This document shows positions 32,979 to 42,615 of a DNA stretch of 42,751 bases, piece after piece. The translations under genes and the position numbers were made by a program. The notes beneath the pieces were generated by a model, which saw only the letters and a list, made by a program, of their open reading frames with translations, was not told the DNA's origin and ran no database searches. The stretch comes from Patescibacteria group bacterium (GTDB lineage Bacteria; Patescibacteriota; Patescibacteriia; Buchananbacterales; GWA2-38-13), in NCBI GenBank assembly GCA_028712155.1, contig JAQTQO010000009.1, forward strand, positions 1 through 42,751, written 5' to 3'. Every line of letters begins with the position of its first letter. Position 1 is the first letter of the stretch.

Positions 32979-34616
32979 TTGGATAGTATGTTTCTTCTTT
33001 CGCACTTGGGTCGTTCGGCCGTTATGCGATCATACTGGGCGGTCTTGCGCCGGCTCGACTGGCTGTTTATCGTCGTGATGGCCAATAGTGTTGTCCTCAT
33101 CGCCCTTCTCGCCGGTTTGCCATACTGGCTCGACGAGGTTGCTTCAATCTTTTTCGTGCATCGATCATTTTCGGAGATGATTCTTTATCTCGTCACTGAT
33201 ATTCACCCCCCGTTATATTTTTTCTTGCTGCATTGGTGGACGGCCTGGTTCGGTGTTCACTGGGTCATCACAGCGATCCCATCCATCATTTTTCATATCA
33301 TCGCTGCATGGCTATTGTACCGGTTCACTGCCACACTGTTTGACCGGTCAACTGCTCGGGTCGCGCTCCTTCTCTTTGCCAGCAGTTTCTATTTTTTGTA
33401 TTACGCCACCGAAACCCGGATGTACGCGATGACGCTCGCGATCTCGCTGGCCGCCAATCTATTGCTCTATCACTACCTCCGGCATCCGCGTCGCCGGGAT
33501 TTATGGTGGGGGTATGTCGGACTGAGCATCCTGGGGGTTTACACGCACTATTTTTTCTGGCTGATCATTGTCGCACAAAATGTTGCGGTCGTAGCGCTGC
33601 GCTGTTTGCGTCGGACGGCAATTTCTGCCCGCGCATGGATATCTGCTCAGCTCACGATTGCGCTCATGTTCTTGCCCTGGCTGCCGGTTATGGTTGATCG
33701 GATCCTGGGCAAATCTTCCCAGCTCGACTGGATGGGGGATATTCCTTTGAGCCGTGCTTTTCTGACCACCGTGGTCGCCGGCCTGACTCCCGTTAACCCC
33801 CTCTACAATATCATTTTCGTTTCGTCGGCTTGGGCATGGGTGAGCTTAATAATTATTTTTGGATTCCTCTTCTTCCGTCGCCTGCGGTTTGCCAGAAATG
33901 AAATTCGTTTTGAAATACGTGCTCCGACCACGCCCGCCATCTACTTAGCCGTGATTGCGGTCGTTCCCCTCGCAATTGGTGTGATAGCGAAAGCATGGAT
34001 TCCAAGGTATTTTTTTACGACGATTGCTATTATTATCATCTGCTGCGCACGCTGGTTGGTGGTTGCCACCCACGTGCGGTGGAGGCGGGCGTTTATCGTG
34101 ACTGCGCTGGCGGTTATTATGGCATCTGACTGGTGGTTGTATTTCCATGAATTTCGCTACCTGAACACTTTTCGTTGGCCCGAGATTGCTGCTTTTTTCG
34201 AGTCGCGGGGGCCAATTGAAACTAACGCAATCATTTTTGGCGCTCCCGAGGAACGGTTGGAATTCCTTCACTATTATCGCGGTTCGCTGCCGGTGATGAG
34301 TTTTCTCCCCCGGGCGTACGCGCATGGATTCCCCGAACTCGATCGCGTCCGCATTGCCGGACTTCCGGTCGTAACACCCGAGAACGTGCGCGAGGTAGCA
34401 GCCCAGATCTGGTCATTCCCCCGGGTATGTTTGGTGGAGGGTCCCTCGGTTACCCTGACCGATCGCAACCATCTGCTCCGCGAGCAGATGGAAAAACAAT
34501 GCGATCTTCATTCGCAAGTGATTTTTCGCGGTGCACCCGCCTGGGTTGAAATTTCTGTCCGCTGCTACCATCGCTGTCGATTGACTCCGGCAATTACCGA
34601 TGCGGCTTCTCCGTAA
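32979..34616 (+). CDS. GT-C membrane glycosyltransferase, array member 2
   Basis: 545 aa from ATG 32979; ATGs at 32988 and 33024 are equally possible because no strong Shine-Dalgarno sequence is seen. It has the full motif set: PYWLDEVAS (Asp52-Glu53 counted from the first ATG), DIHPPLYFF, ATETRMYAM, GVYTHYFFW. After the last membrane segment an external domain carries HYYRGSLPVMSFLP and GLPVVTPENV. It is closest to members 3 and 6, indicating tandem duplication. The acceptor and donor sugars are unknown. Confidence 0.87.
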   Translation: MDSMFLLSHLGRSAVMRSYWAVLRRLDWLFIVVMANSVVLIALLAGLPYWLDEVASIFFVHRSFSEMILYLVTDIHPPLYFFLLHWWTAWFGVHWVITAIPSIIFHIIAAWLLYRFTATLFDRSTARVALLLFASSFYFLYYATETRMYAMTLAISLAANLLLYHYLRHPRRRDLWWGYVGLSILGVYTHYFFWLIIVAQNVAVVALRCLRRTAISARAWISAQLTIALMFLPWLPVMVDRILGKSSQLDWMGDIPLSRAFLTTVVAGLTPVNPLYNIIFVSSAWAWVSLIIIFGFLFFRRLRFARNEIRFEIRAPTTPAIYLAVIAVVPLAIGVIAKAWIPRYFFTTIAIIIICCARWLVVATHVRWRRAFIVTALAVIMASDWWLYFHEFRYLNTFRWPEIAAFFESRGPIETNAIIFGAPEERLEFLHYYRGSLPVMSFLPRAYAHGFPELDRVRIAGLPVVTPENVREVAAQIWSFPRVCLVEGPSVTLTDRNHLLREQMEKQCDLHSQVIFRGAPAWVEISVRCYHRCRLTPAITDAASP

Positions 34617-34656
34617 AGTGATCGTCTCCGCTAACGCTTAGTCGTTTCGTAAAAAA

Positions 34657-36282
34657 ATGCCACTCCAACTTTGGCTCAATGCATGGCGGCGGTTATGGCG
34701 GCAATTGCCGGTGAAAGATATTTTTCACATTACGGTAATCGTTGTGTTTATCAGCAATACGGCGTTGCTGCTCTCCCTGGCACAGCTGCCGTACTGGATA
34801 GACGAGGTTGCCTCCATGGTGTTTGCTCAACGGCCCTTTTTTGACGTGTTGCGTTACGCCGCGGCCGATATTCACCCGCCGCTCTACTTTATTCTCCTCC
34901 ATGGGTGGACGATCCTCTTTGGCGCTACGCCGGCTGTGACGGCGGGGCTTTCGATCATCTTGTTTTGCGTCGCTGCGGTTTTGGTGTATCGGTTGAGCGC
35001 GGCGATTTTCGACCCGGCGACCGCGCGCATCTCAGTGCCGTTATTCACCAGCAGCTTCTTTTTCTTGTACTACGCAACCGAAACCCGGATGTACATGCTC
35101 ACACTCGTGGCATTTTTATCGTCGAACCTGTTCCTCTATCGCTGGTTGCAGCAGCCGAGCCGGTCTCATTACGGGTGGTACTGGCTTTGGTGCGTGGTGG
35201 GCGTGTACACCCACTATTTCTTTTGGCTCTATATCGCAGTGCAGAATATCGTCGTACTCGTCCTGCGTTCGTTGAAAATGACGCCCATTTCCCTCCGGCG
35301 CTGGGCGATTGTTCAGGGATGTATTGTGGCGGCGTACCTACCGTGGCTGCCTGTCACGATTGACCGTGTGACGGAAAAAATTGGAGCGCGTGCATGGATG
35401 CAGGGGCTCACCGTCGGGCAGCGCCTGTTTACGCACGCCGTGAATGGTTTTGTCACCAATAATCCCCTGATCAATATACTATTCGTGTCAACATGGTGGT
35501 CATGGGCGGGCCTTATTATTATCAGCGCATTCTTTTGCACTGGCTTCATCCGTCGAAGGCGGGGAAAACTGTCGCCCCGAGAACGCGATACTTCAGCCCC
35601 GGTAATTTTTCTTGCACTTTTAACCATCCTGCCACCGCTCATCGGAAGCCTGAGCGGCGTATGGTTCCCCCGCTACGTTATTGGTACGGGAGCGCTGCTG
35701 TTCATCGCGCTCGCCCGGTGGCTCGTGGTTGTTCCGCCCCTTCGCCTGCGCTACCTCCTTGTGACCGGCGCACTGGTGACGATGTCCGTTGTGAACTGGC
35801 GCTATTATTTAGGGGATTTTCGCCACCTGGTTCATTTTTACTGGGAGGATGTCGCTTCCCGCATGGAGCGCGTTGACCCGTCACCATCCGATGCGATTTT
35901 TCTCGTCGCCCCTGAAGAGTGGATGATTTTTCGCTATTACTACCAGGGTCAGTTGCCCTTGCTTAGTTTTTTGCCGCAGGGATCCGGTCGCGGCGCTTCG
36001 GAAGAGGATATCGTGTCCATGATCGGTTTACCGGTGATTACCCCGGACAACATCGGTGCCGCTCTCGAGACGGTTCGGCCCTATAAAAATATTTGGCTCG
36101 TGAGCGGTCCGTCCGTTCCGTTACTTGATCGCCAGCGGGCGGTTCCGCAGTGGCTGGGTCGTTTTTGCCTGGCCGGTGCACCAACGCAATTTGTCGGCGT
36201 TCCTTCGTGGGTGAAGATCGAGGTTGTCCGCTATGATGCTTGCCAATGGCCACCAATTGGCCGCACATCAATGGAGTGGTAA
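34657..36282 (+). CDS. GT-C membrane glycosyltransferase, array member 3
   Basis: 541 aa. Motifs: PYWIDEVASM, DIHPPLYFI, ATETRMYML, GVYTHYFFW, and a C-terminal YYYQGQLPLLSFLPQ with GLPVITPDNI. It is co-linear with member 2 throughout, which makes the two recent tandem duplicates. It begins 40 nt after member 2 and is probably in the same transcript. Confidence 0.87.
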   Translation: MPLQLWLNAWRRLWRQLPVKDIFHITVIVVFISNTALLLSLAQLPYWIDEVASMVFAQRPFFDVLRYAAADIHPPLYFILLHGWTILFGATPAVTAGLSIILFCVAAVLVYRLSAAIFDPATARISVPLFTSSFFFLYYATETRMYMLTLVAFLSSNLFLYRWLQQPSRSHYGWYWLWCVVGVYTHYFFWLYIAVQNIVVLVLRSLKMTPISLRRWAIVQGCIVAAYLPWLPVTIDRVTEKIGARAWMQGLTVGQRLFTHAVNGFVTNNPLINILFVSTWWSWAGLIIISAFFCTGFIRRRRGKLSPRERDTSAPVIFLALLTILPPLIGSLSGVWFPRYVIGTGALLFIALARWLVVVPPLRLRYLLVTGALVTMSVVNWRYYLGDFRHLVHFYWEDVASRMERVDPSPSDAIFLVAPEEWMIFRYYYQGQLPLLSFLPQGSGRGASEEDIVSMIGLPVITPDNIGAALETVRPYKNIWLVSGPSVPLLDRQRAVPQWLGRFCLAGAPTQFVGVPSWVKIEVVRYDACQWPPIGRTSMEW

Positions 36283-36333
36283 GTTTCAGCAGATTCAACC
36301 CTTCTTATCACTCAGATCGTTCTCATCTTTCGT

Positions 36334-37545
36334 ATGGTCGCAAAATTAGATTCCACGACGGCGAGCGTGACGCCGCGCTCCCGCCCGCAGCGTTTTCGGT
36401 GGCCGTTCAAATCATCGGACTGGCACCTCCTTGCCGTTGGTGTGATTGCCACGTGCATTACGACGGCGATTCGAATATTCGAGTTCTCCAAGCCGTACTG
36501 GTCGGATGAGTATGTATCGCTTAACGGCGCATCACAACCCTTAGCAAATTTTTTCAGTCAATTCTGGAGCATCCGAGACGTCAGTCCGCCCTTATATCAT
36601 ATCCTCCTCAGGGCGTGGATGACCGTTTTTGGAAACGCTCCGTCCGCTACCGCGGCGCTCTCGCTCGTCATATCATTAGTGGCGACGTGGCTGATGTACC
36701 GCTTCGGCCGGGTTCTGTTCGATCAGTCGACTGCGATCACCGCCGCACTCTTATTTTGGAATAGTTATATCGTCATCCACTTTTCCACCGAAACGCGGAT
36801 GTACATGCTGGTGATGACGTTTGCCCTTTGGTCATCACTCACCTTCCACCGCTATTTCACCACCGGAAGTCCCCGCGCTCTCCGGTGGTACGCCGTGGCG
36901 ACTCTGCTGGGGGTCTACACCCACTACCAGTTTTGGTTTCTGGTTCTGGCACAGGCGTTCACGGCGGTTTTTTTGCAGCTCACGCGCCGCCTGCCCGCAC
37001 CCAGCCGGTGGTGGAGGGCGCAACTGGTCGTCTGTTTAGCCTGGTTGCCTTGGATGCCGTTTCTCATCAAATGGGTGTACGCCCATTACTTTACCGGCCT
37101 CGATCAATGGATTGAAAAACTTTACCCCGTCACCTCGTGGCAATACTTTTTTTCCGTACTCCACATTTTCCTTTACCCGACCTGGACGGCAACGTGGAGG
37201 ACCAACCTGCTCGTTGGTTGGACGTTGATCCTGGTGCTGGTGTCGCTGATGCTGAGCGTCGAGTATCAGCGCGAACGCTGGATCGTGGTGAAATTCCGCG
37301 CGCTGGAATTTCCGATCGTTTTTCCGTTAATCTTAGTGGCGTTGCCGCTACTGCTCGTGTGCGCGCTCAACGTTGGCGTTTATCGTTATGTTGTTGTGGC
37401 TGCACCATTCTTTATGGTGGTGCTGGCTGCAGCGCTGGTTCGGTTAGCACGCCGTTTCCGCTCAACGTTCATCATTAGCGCCATTCTTTTCGCGATTACC
37501 GCCCTTAACGCACTCGCGGTGTTGGGCTGGCGGCTGCCATTCTAG
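36334..37545 (+). CDS. GT-C membrane glycosyltransferase, array member 4, lacking the C-terminal external domain
   Basis: 403 aa, about 135 residues shorter than its neighbours. The membrane core is present, with PYWSDEYVS, DVSPPLYHI (Ser in place of the His of DIHPP), STETRMYML and GVYTHYQFW. The protein stops right after the last hydrophobic segment, so the YYRG..PV.SFLP domain is absent. Only 67 nt separate the stop from the convergent gene, and no remnant of the missing domain is there. It may act on a different acceptor or as a partner subunit. Confidence 0.84.
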   Translation: MVAKLDSTTASVTPRSRPQRFRWPFKSSDWHLLAVGVIATCITTAIRIFEFSKPYWSDEYVSLNGASQPLANFFSQFWSIRDVSPPLYHILLRAWMTVFGNAPSATAALSLVISLVATWLMYRFGRVLFDQSTAITAALLFWNSYIVIHFSTETRMYMLVMTFALWSSLTFHRYFTTGSPRALRWYAVATLLGVYTHYQFWFLVLAQAFTAVFLQLTRRLPAPSRWWRAQLVVCLAWLPWMPFLIKWVYAHYFTGLDQWIEKLYPVTSWQYFFSVLHIFLYPTWTATWRTNLLVGWTLILVLVSLMLSVEYQRERWIVVKFRALEFPIVFPLILVALPLLLVCALNVGVYRYVVVAAPFFMVVLAAALVRLARRFRSTFIISAILFAITALNALAVLGWRLPF

Positions 37546-37568
37546 GAGAAATGGTTTTTCCAAATAGT

Positions 37569-37594
37569 AAAAAAAACTCCACCGGTTGGTGGGG
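37569..37594 (-). terminator. Terminator of the FAD-dependent oxidoreductase gene
   Basis: On the reverse strand, CCACC/GGTGG with an AACC loop is followed by AG and eight T. It lies in the 67-nt gap between two convergent genes. Confidence 0.65.
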
Positions 37595-37612
37595 GTATTT
37601 GGTCGGTGATGA

Positions 37613-39019
37613 TCACGCCCGCTTGATCTCGTGGTATTCGTCGTCGACGTTCACGGCCCAGAGATCGTGGGTGTTACCGTCAAGGTTTTCCACCGCCAGC
37701 ATGCCGGTCACCATGGAATGATCCTGGTTGTTGTATCGGTGCATGCCGTTGCGTCCGACCGTGAAGAACCGGGGAATCGTCGCCAGGTGTTGGGCGATGG
37801 TTTGGACGTTTGCGCGGTAGTCGTCGTCGTACCGCGGGTACGCTTTCGGTTCGCGGGTCACCCAACCGCGTTTAACCTCATCCGCTTGTACCAAACCGAG
37901 CAGTTCGAGCTCATGTTTGGCCAGGGTGACCAGATCGCCATCCGATTTTTTCCAGAGATCGTCGCCGGCTTGGCAGAAGTATTCGAGCCCCAGGCACGAG
38001 GTGCCAGACGCAGCCACCATGGCCGCGCTCCAGTTGCCGAAATTTTGCAGGCGGCCGGCAATGACGGTCGGGTCGTGGAGGTAGATCCAATTGTCCGGAA
38101 AAATGTTTTCGCGATTTACCACGAGGTGGACGGTCAGAAAATCGCGGTAATTGAGCTGGGTGGCGGCCTGGACCACGGGTTGCGGTGCCGCTGGTTTGAG
38201 TGACCGGATGAGATCCGGCAGCGCCATGGAAGAAATGACCGCATCAGCCGTAAAGGTTGCGTCCGTGTTTTCGGCGGTCGCCGCGCGCACCGCAAATTTG
38301 CCGGCGTCCATCGCGATTTCCGTGACGCGATGCCGCAGCAGGACGCGGCCGCCCGCCGCGGCGATTTTATCCTGGGCTCGTTCCCACATCATCCCCGGGC
38401 CGCGTTTGGGGTAGAGAAATTGTTCGATCAGGGTGGTGACGTCGCCGCGCCTAAATCCCAAGGCGTCGGCGACGGCTTTCGTGAGGGAGAGCGACTTGAT
38501 GCGTTGGGCCGCCCAGTCGGCCGACAGCCGGTCACAGGGAATGCCCCAGACTTTTTCCGAATAAGTTTTAAAAAATGTTTGGAACAGCCGGCGGCCGAAA
38601 CGGTTGGATACCCAGTCCTCAAACGTCAGCTCGGGGCGGCGCGGGTGGATTTTTGCCCAACCGTAACTAGCCGCGATCTGCAAACTGGCGGTTGCGCCGA
38701 GGTTCCGCAGCGCATTGCCCGCCCGCAGCGGGTAATCAAAAAATTTGCCGCGGTAAAAAATCCGCGATTGGCGCTGCACGGTCAGAAGGTCCGGTCCGAG
38801 AATTTTCCGCCACCAGGCTTCCACCTGCGGGTATTTAGTGAAGAACCGGTGGCCGCCGACGTCAAACGCGTTGCCGTCGTGCACCACGGTTTTGGCCAGG
38901 CCGCCGACCTGATCGGCGGATTCCAACACGGTGACGGAAAATCCCTTCCGGCTGCCCTCGAGGGCAGCCGTCAATCCGGCCGGTCCGGCGCCGATCACCA
39001 AAAGCGTTCCTTTTGCCAT
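37613..39019 (-). CDS. FAD-dependent oxidoreductase, UDP-galactopyranose mutase/amine oxidase-like
   Basis: 468 aa from ATG 39019 (MAKGTLLVIGAG); the frame extends to 39073, but those 18 residues are not family-like. The FAD-binding VIGAGPAGLTAALEG lies at residues 7-21, then VLESADQVGGLAKT, DVGGHRFFTK and a C-terminal FAD-contact segment VGRNGMHRYNNQDHSM. This family of UGM-like or protoporphyrinogen-oxidase-like flavoproteins often sits in polysaccharide loci next to membrane glycosyltransferases, as here. A sugar-ring isomerisation or redox step on a nucleotide or lipid-linked sugar is plausible but unproven. It is the only reverse-strand gene inside the GT-C array. Confidence 0.82.
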   Translation of the reverse strand: MAKGTLLVIGAGPAGLTAALEGSRKGFSVTVLESADQVGGLAKTVVHDGNAFDVGGHRFFTKYPQVEAWWRKILGPDLLTVQRQSRIFYRGKFFDYPLRAGNALRNLGATASLQIAASYGWAKIHPRRPELTFEDWVSNRFGRRLFQTFFKTYSEKVWGIPCDRLSADWAAQRIKSLSLTKAVADALGFRRGDVTTLIEQFLYPKRGPGMMWERAQDKIAAAGGRVLLRHRVTEIAMDAGKFAVRAATAENTDATFTADAVISSMALPDLIRSLKPAAPQPVVQAATQLNYRDFLTVHLVVNRENIFPDNWIYLHDPTVIAGRLQNFGNWSAAMVAASGTSCLGLEYFCQAGDDLWKKSDGDLVTLAKHELELLGLVQADEVKRGWVTREPKAYPRYDDDYRANVQTIAQHLATIPRFFTVGRNGMHRYNNQDHSMVTGMLAVENLDGNTHDLWAVNVDDEYHEIKRA

Positions 39020-39173
39020 ATGGATGGAATGGTATACTGTAGCGTAAGGAGGGTGGTAGAGGTAGTGTACCAAAGCGCACCTTGGGTCTCAACTGATGGG
39101 GCGGTGAGCGCCGGTACCACGCGCGCCAGAATTCGCCTCCCAAGCCCCGACTTTTTTCCACGCTGCCATTTTT

Positions 39174-40775
39174 ATGATCATCTCCCGTACTTTTCGTCAA
39201 GCTGCTGTCCGGTGTATTTCCTGCATAACCGCTGGGTTGATTGGCTATGCGCTGCTTTGGAGTGCGGTGCTGCGCGGGACACTTATGTTCGCGCCGTATT
39301 GTTTTGATGAAGCGAACACCATTTATTTTGTCACTCAACCGTTCAGCCGGATGCTGCAGTTTGTCATGACCGGTGTGGAGATGCCCGCGTACTATGTTCT
39401 TCTCTTCGGCTGGATCCGCGTGTTCGCGGCGAGTCCGGCGGCAACCGCCGTCCTCTCGTTGATACTTGAGGTACTCGCGGTCATTTTACTGTATCGGCTC
39501 GGCCGCACGCTGTTCTCCTCCCGCGTTGCGCGGTTCGGAATCCTGCTGTACTTGGTGAGCTACTCGGCAATATATTCCGGCACGGAAACCCGCCCCTATG
39601 TTTTACTGCTGATCGCGACGGTTTCTTCCCTGACCGCACTCTGGCATCTCCTGCACGGAGGACCGCACGGGCGCTGGGGCTGGGTGGAATATCTCGCCGC
39701 CAGCATTCTGGGTGTCTACGCCCACTCGGCGTTTCTGTTTTTGGTGTATGCACAGAACGTTGTCGTGGTGTGGTTCATTTGGCGGCAGCGCAGCGCGTTG
39801 GATTTCCGGCGCTGGATTGCTGCCCAACTCGGGATGTTCGTCGCCGTTCTGCCAGTACTGATTCCGTTCGCACTGCACACTTTCGAGCGGGCCAATCAGA
39901 TGGCGCAAACCGGGATGGATGCGGTGGCAATCCCGGCGTCGGGGAGTTACCTCGAGCGTATCGTGGTCGGGCAGTTCTTCGGTGATACCCTTACGTCAAA
40001 TCTCCAGTTCGGTTTCAGCGCGCTGCTCGTGATGGCGATTGCCGGCATGTTGCTCCGCTTTCGGCGCGAGCCCAATGGGTTCGGCGTATCGCCGCGGACG
40101 CCGTCGCCAGCGGAAAGTTACCTCTACATTCTCATACTCATCCCGTTCCTGACGTTTTTGCCCGGCGGTTTCGGTATCCGGCACGCTATGATTATTCTCA
40201 TGCCGATGTTTGGCATGCTCTTGAGCGCGTGGTTTGCGCGGTGGAACCCCGCTTGGCTTGGCACGTTCGCGGCGAGCGTGTTCGCCGCGGTAGTCATTAC
40301 ATTCAACGGCTGGTATGTCTTTGTGATATTTCCTCATGAAGCCCGGTTCCTCTGGCCGAACGTCGCAGCATATTTCGCCCGCACCGGCGGGATCGCTGAT
40401 TCCGGCCCCGGGCTCATTTTGTTGCCGGATTGGGATACCGAGCGCCAATTCCACTCCTACTATCAGGGTCAATTGCCGGTGTATCGGTTTTTCCCGACGG
40501 CGCTTCAAGATCCGGCGGATCCCGAGTTGAGTCAGATCCGCAACATCAGGACCCCCACGGTCAATGCCGGAAACGTCGGAGAATTGTCCAATATCGTCAG
40601 CGGTTATCAGACGATTTGGTACGTGGCCGGCGACACGGCATACTTTTACGACCCCACCGAGGCGATGATAGGTTGGATGAACCAAAATTGCCGTTTCCAG
40701 GGCGAGGCTGTCTTCGGCAGCAAAACGATTCGGATCCGTCGCTACACCGCATGTTTGCCCACTGTTCGCCGTTGA
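39174..40775 (+). CDS. GT-C membrane glycosyltransferase, array member 5, with altered motifs
   Basis: 533 aa. It has the GT-C layout and a C-terminal YYQGQLPVYRFFP domain, but key motifs differ: YCFDEANTI keeps Asp-Glu, while DIHPP is replaced by VEMPAYY and YTHY by YAHS. TETRPYVLL is retained. Loss of the His-Pro-Pro and of the Thr-His pair, which sit on the catalytic face in the related members, suggests altered substrate use or reduced activity. It is divergent from the FAD-dependent gene, with 154 nt between them, so it probably has its own promoter, though none stands out. Confidence 0.85.
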   Translation: MIISRTFRQAAVRCISCITAGLIGYALLWSAVLRGTLMFAPYCFDEANTIYFVTQPFSRMLQFVMTGVEMPAYYVLLFGWIRVFAASPAATAVLSLILEVLAVILLYRLGRTLFSSRVARFGILLYLVSYSAIYSGTETRPYVLLLIATVSSLTALWHLLHGGPHGRWGWVEYLAASILGVYAHSAFLFLVYAQNVVVVWFIWRQRSALDFRRWIAAQLGMFVAVLPVLIPFALHTFERANQMAQTGMDAVAIPASGSYLERIVVGQFFGDTLTSNLQFGFSALLVMAIAGMLLRFRREPNGFGVSPRTPSPAESYLYILILIPFLTFLPGGFGIRHAMIILMPMFGMLLSAWFARWNPAWLGTFAASVFAAVVITFNGWYVFVIFPHEARFLWPNVAAYFARTGGIADSGPGLILLPDWDTERQFHSYYQGQLPVYRFFPTALQDPADPELSQIRNIRTPTVNAGNVGELSNIVSGYQTIWYVAGDTAYFYDPTEAMIGWMNQNCRFQGEAVFGSKTIRIRRYTACLPTVRR

Positions 40776-40847
40776 GTTTCCGGCGCTTGTGGTTGATCGT
40801 CGTTTACTAAATAATTTTGCGGGGATTCCGACGCGGCACTTCGATCG

Positions 40848-42590
40848 ATGCGGTATAGACGGGCACCTATGACCGGGAACGCTCAAAAATACCTACCCTG
40901 GGTCTGGATCATGCTCTTGATCGGCGCAATGGCCGGCAGCACGGCGCTGATCCTTTTGCTGTTGCCGCGCCCGTATTGGCTCGACGAGGTTGCCTCGGTG
41001 CTCGTGGCAAATCAGCCGACGTGGAGGGAGGTCTTACGATTCGCCGCTACGGATATTCACCCGCCCTTCTACTTTTTCCTACTGCGGTTATGGGGTATGG
41101 CTTTCGGGTACAGCGAAATCGCCACGGGGTTACTCTCATTACTCCTCGCGGCGGTGGCGGCAGGGCTGGTGTATCACCTCGGTCGCGTGTTTGGGGATAC
41201 CTGGACGGGTGCGATCGCCGCCGTGCTGTTTTGGTGCAGCGCGACGGCGGTAAATTTTGCCACGGAGACTCGCATGTACACGCTGGTTATTATTGCCGCA
41301 CTTTTGGCAACGCTTGCGCTCTACCGCATGGCGACGGGAGGGGGCATCCGGTACGCATGGCTGTACTTCGGCGCGACGTTATTGGGGATGTACACGCACT
41401 ATTTTTACTGGATCCTGGTGCTGTCCCATGGGATGGCAGTCGTCGCGTTTCACGTGTTCTCCCGGGGGCGTTTTCCCTGGCGGCGATGGGCGCTGGCGGT
41501 GGTGTCGGCCGGCATCCTTTTTTCACCGTGGCTGCCGATCATGATTTTTCGGCTTGCCGCGAAGCACTCTCAATTGCAACTTGAAGTCGGGCGGGATTGG
41601 ATCCCGCGATTGGTGTTTTCGGCGGGCAGGTATGCGCTTACGATATTGGGCAGCCTCTTGCTGAATTTGCCGGGTCAAGAACAGTGGTGGCTTTGGCACG
41701 CTTCGCCCCCATTCTGGTATCAGTGCGCGCTTATTTTTTTCGTCAGCTTAATATTCGGCCGCTGGTATGCAGGTCGTTGGTACTTGCGTTACCGTTTTCG
41801 GCGGCCGACTTCCGGTGTCGTAGTGCTCGGAGCAAGCATCTTGGGCGCGATTGTTTTGGTCTCGGCATTCAATCTCCCGATCCCGCGGTACTATATTTTT
41901 GTCGGTCCGCTTTGCGCACTCACCGCGGCGCTCCTGCTGCGCCGTCTCCGTCGGTCCCGGCGAAATGCGCTTGCCGCGTGCGCCGCGCTCATGCTTGTGG
42001 GTGGAAATTGGTGGTACTACTTTACGGTAGATTCGAACCGTGCACTCTACGGCTGGCCCGGCGTCGCCCACTTTCTCTCGGCGCAGTCCGAGCCAACGGA
42101 GCGGGTCCTCATTCTGACGGCGGCGTTTGAAGAGCAGATGATCCTTGATTTCTATTACCGTGGCCCTTGGCCGGTGGAGAGTTTCTTGCCCCGGCAGTAC
42201 CTCGACGCGCAGCATCCGGTGTTGAGCCGGTTACGACGCGTTGCGCTCGATAATATTACCGCACAAAATGTCGGTGAGCTCGCCAACTATCTTGACCGCT
42301 ACGATGTGTTTTGGGTAGTCGATGGAGGTTCACGCTTCTATGCAGATCCTCAGGGTGTTTTCTGGCCCTGGCTTCTGTCGCACTGCGGCAATGCCACGGA
42401 TTACCGGATCACTTCCGCTAACCGGCAGGAATTTGATTTGATTACGCGGCTCACGGATTGTCAGGCGGACTTCTCTCCCATTTTTGCCGGGCAATGGCGG
42501 GGGAAAATAGCGAAGTATACCAACCCTCTGTATCCAATGATGCGCGCGGGTGGATCTCGAAGCCTTGTCAAACACACCTCCGGAGAGTAG
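40848..42590 (+). CDS. GT-C membrane glycosyltransferase, array member 6
   Basis: 580 aa from ATG 40848; an ATG at 40869 (MTGNAQKYL) is an alternative, neither with a strong Shine-Dalgarno sequence. The full motif set is present: PYWLDEVASV, DIHPPFYFF, ATETRMYTL, GMYTHYFYW, and a C-terminal FYYRGPWPVESFLP domain ending with further soluble sequence. It is longer at the C-terminus than the other members. The response regulator begins about 25 nt downstream. Confidence 0.87.
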   Translation: MRYRRAPMTGNAQKYLPWVWIMLLIGAMAGSTALILLLLPRPYWLDEVASVLVANQPTWREVLRFAATDIHPPFYFFLLRLWGMAFGYSEIATGLLSLLLAAVAAGLVYHLGRVFGDTWTGAIAAVLFWCSATAVNFATETRMYTLVIIAALLATLALYRMATGGGIRYAWLYFGATLLGMYTHYFYWILVLSHGMAVVAFHVFSRGRFPWRRWALAVVSAGILFSPWLPIMIFRLAAKHSQLQLEVGRDWIPRLVFSAGRYALTILGSLLLNLPGQEQWWLWHASPPFWYQCALIFFVSLIFGRWYAGRWYLRYRFRRPTSGVVVLGASILGAIVLVSAFNLPIPRYYIFVGPLCALTAALLLRRLRRSRRNALAACAALMLVGGNWWYYFTVDSNRALYGWPGVAHFLSAQSEPTERVLILTAAFEEQMILDFYYRGPWPVESFLPRQYLDAQHPVLSRLRRVALDNITAQNVGELANYLDRYDVFWVVDGGSRFYADPQGVFWPWLLSHCGNATDYRITSANRQEFDLITRLTDCQADFSPIFAGQWRGKIAKYTNPLYPMMRAGGSRSLVKHTSGE

Positions 42591-42615
42591 GCTGAAAGTG
42601 GAAGGAATGTCCGCT

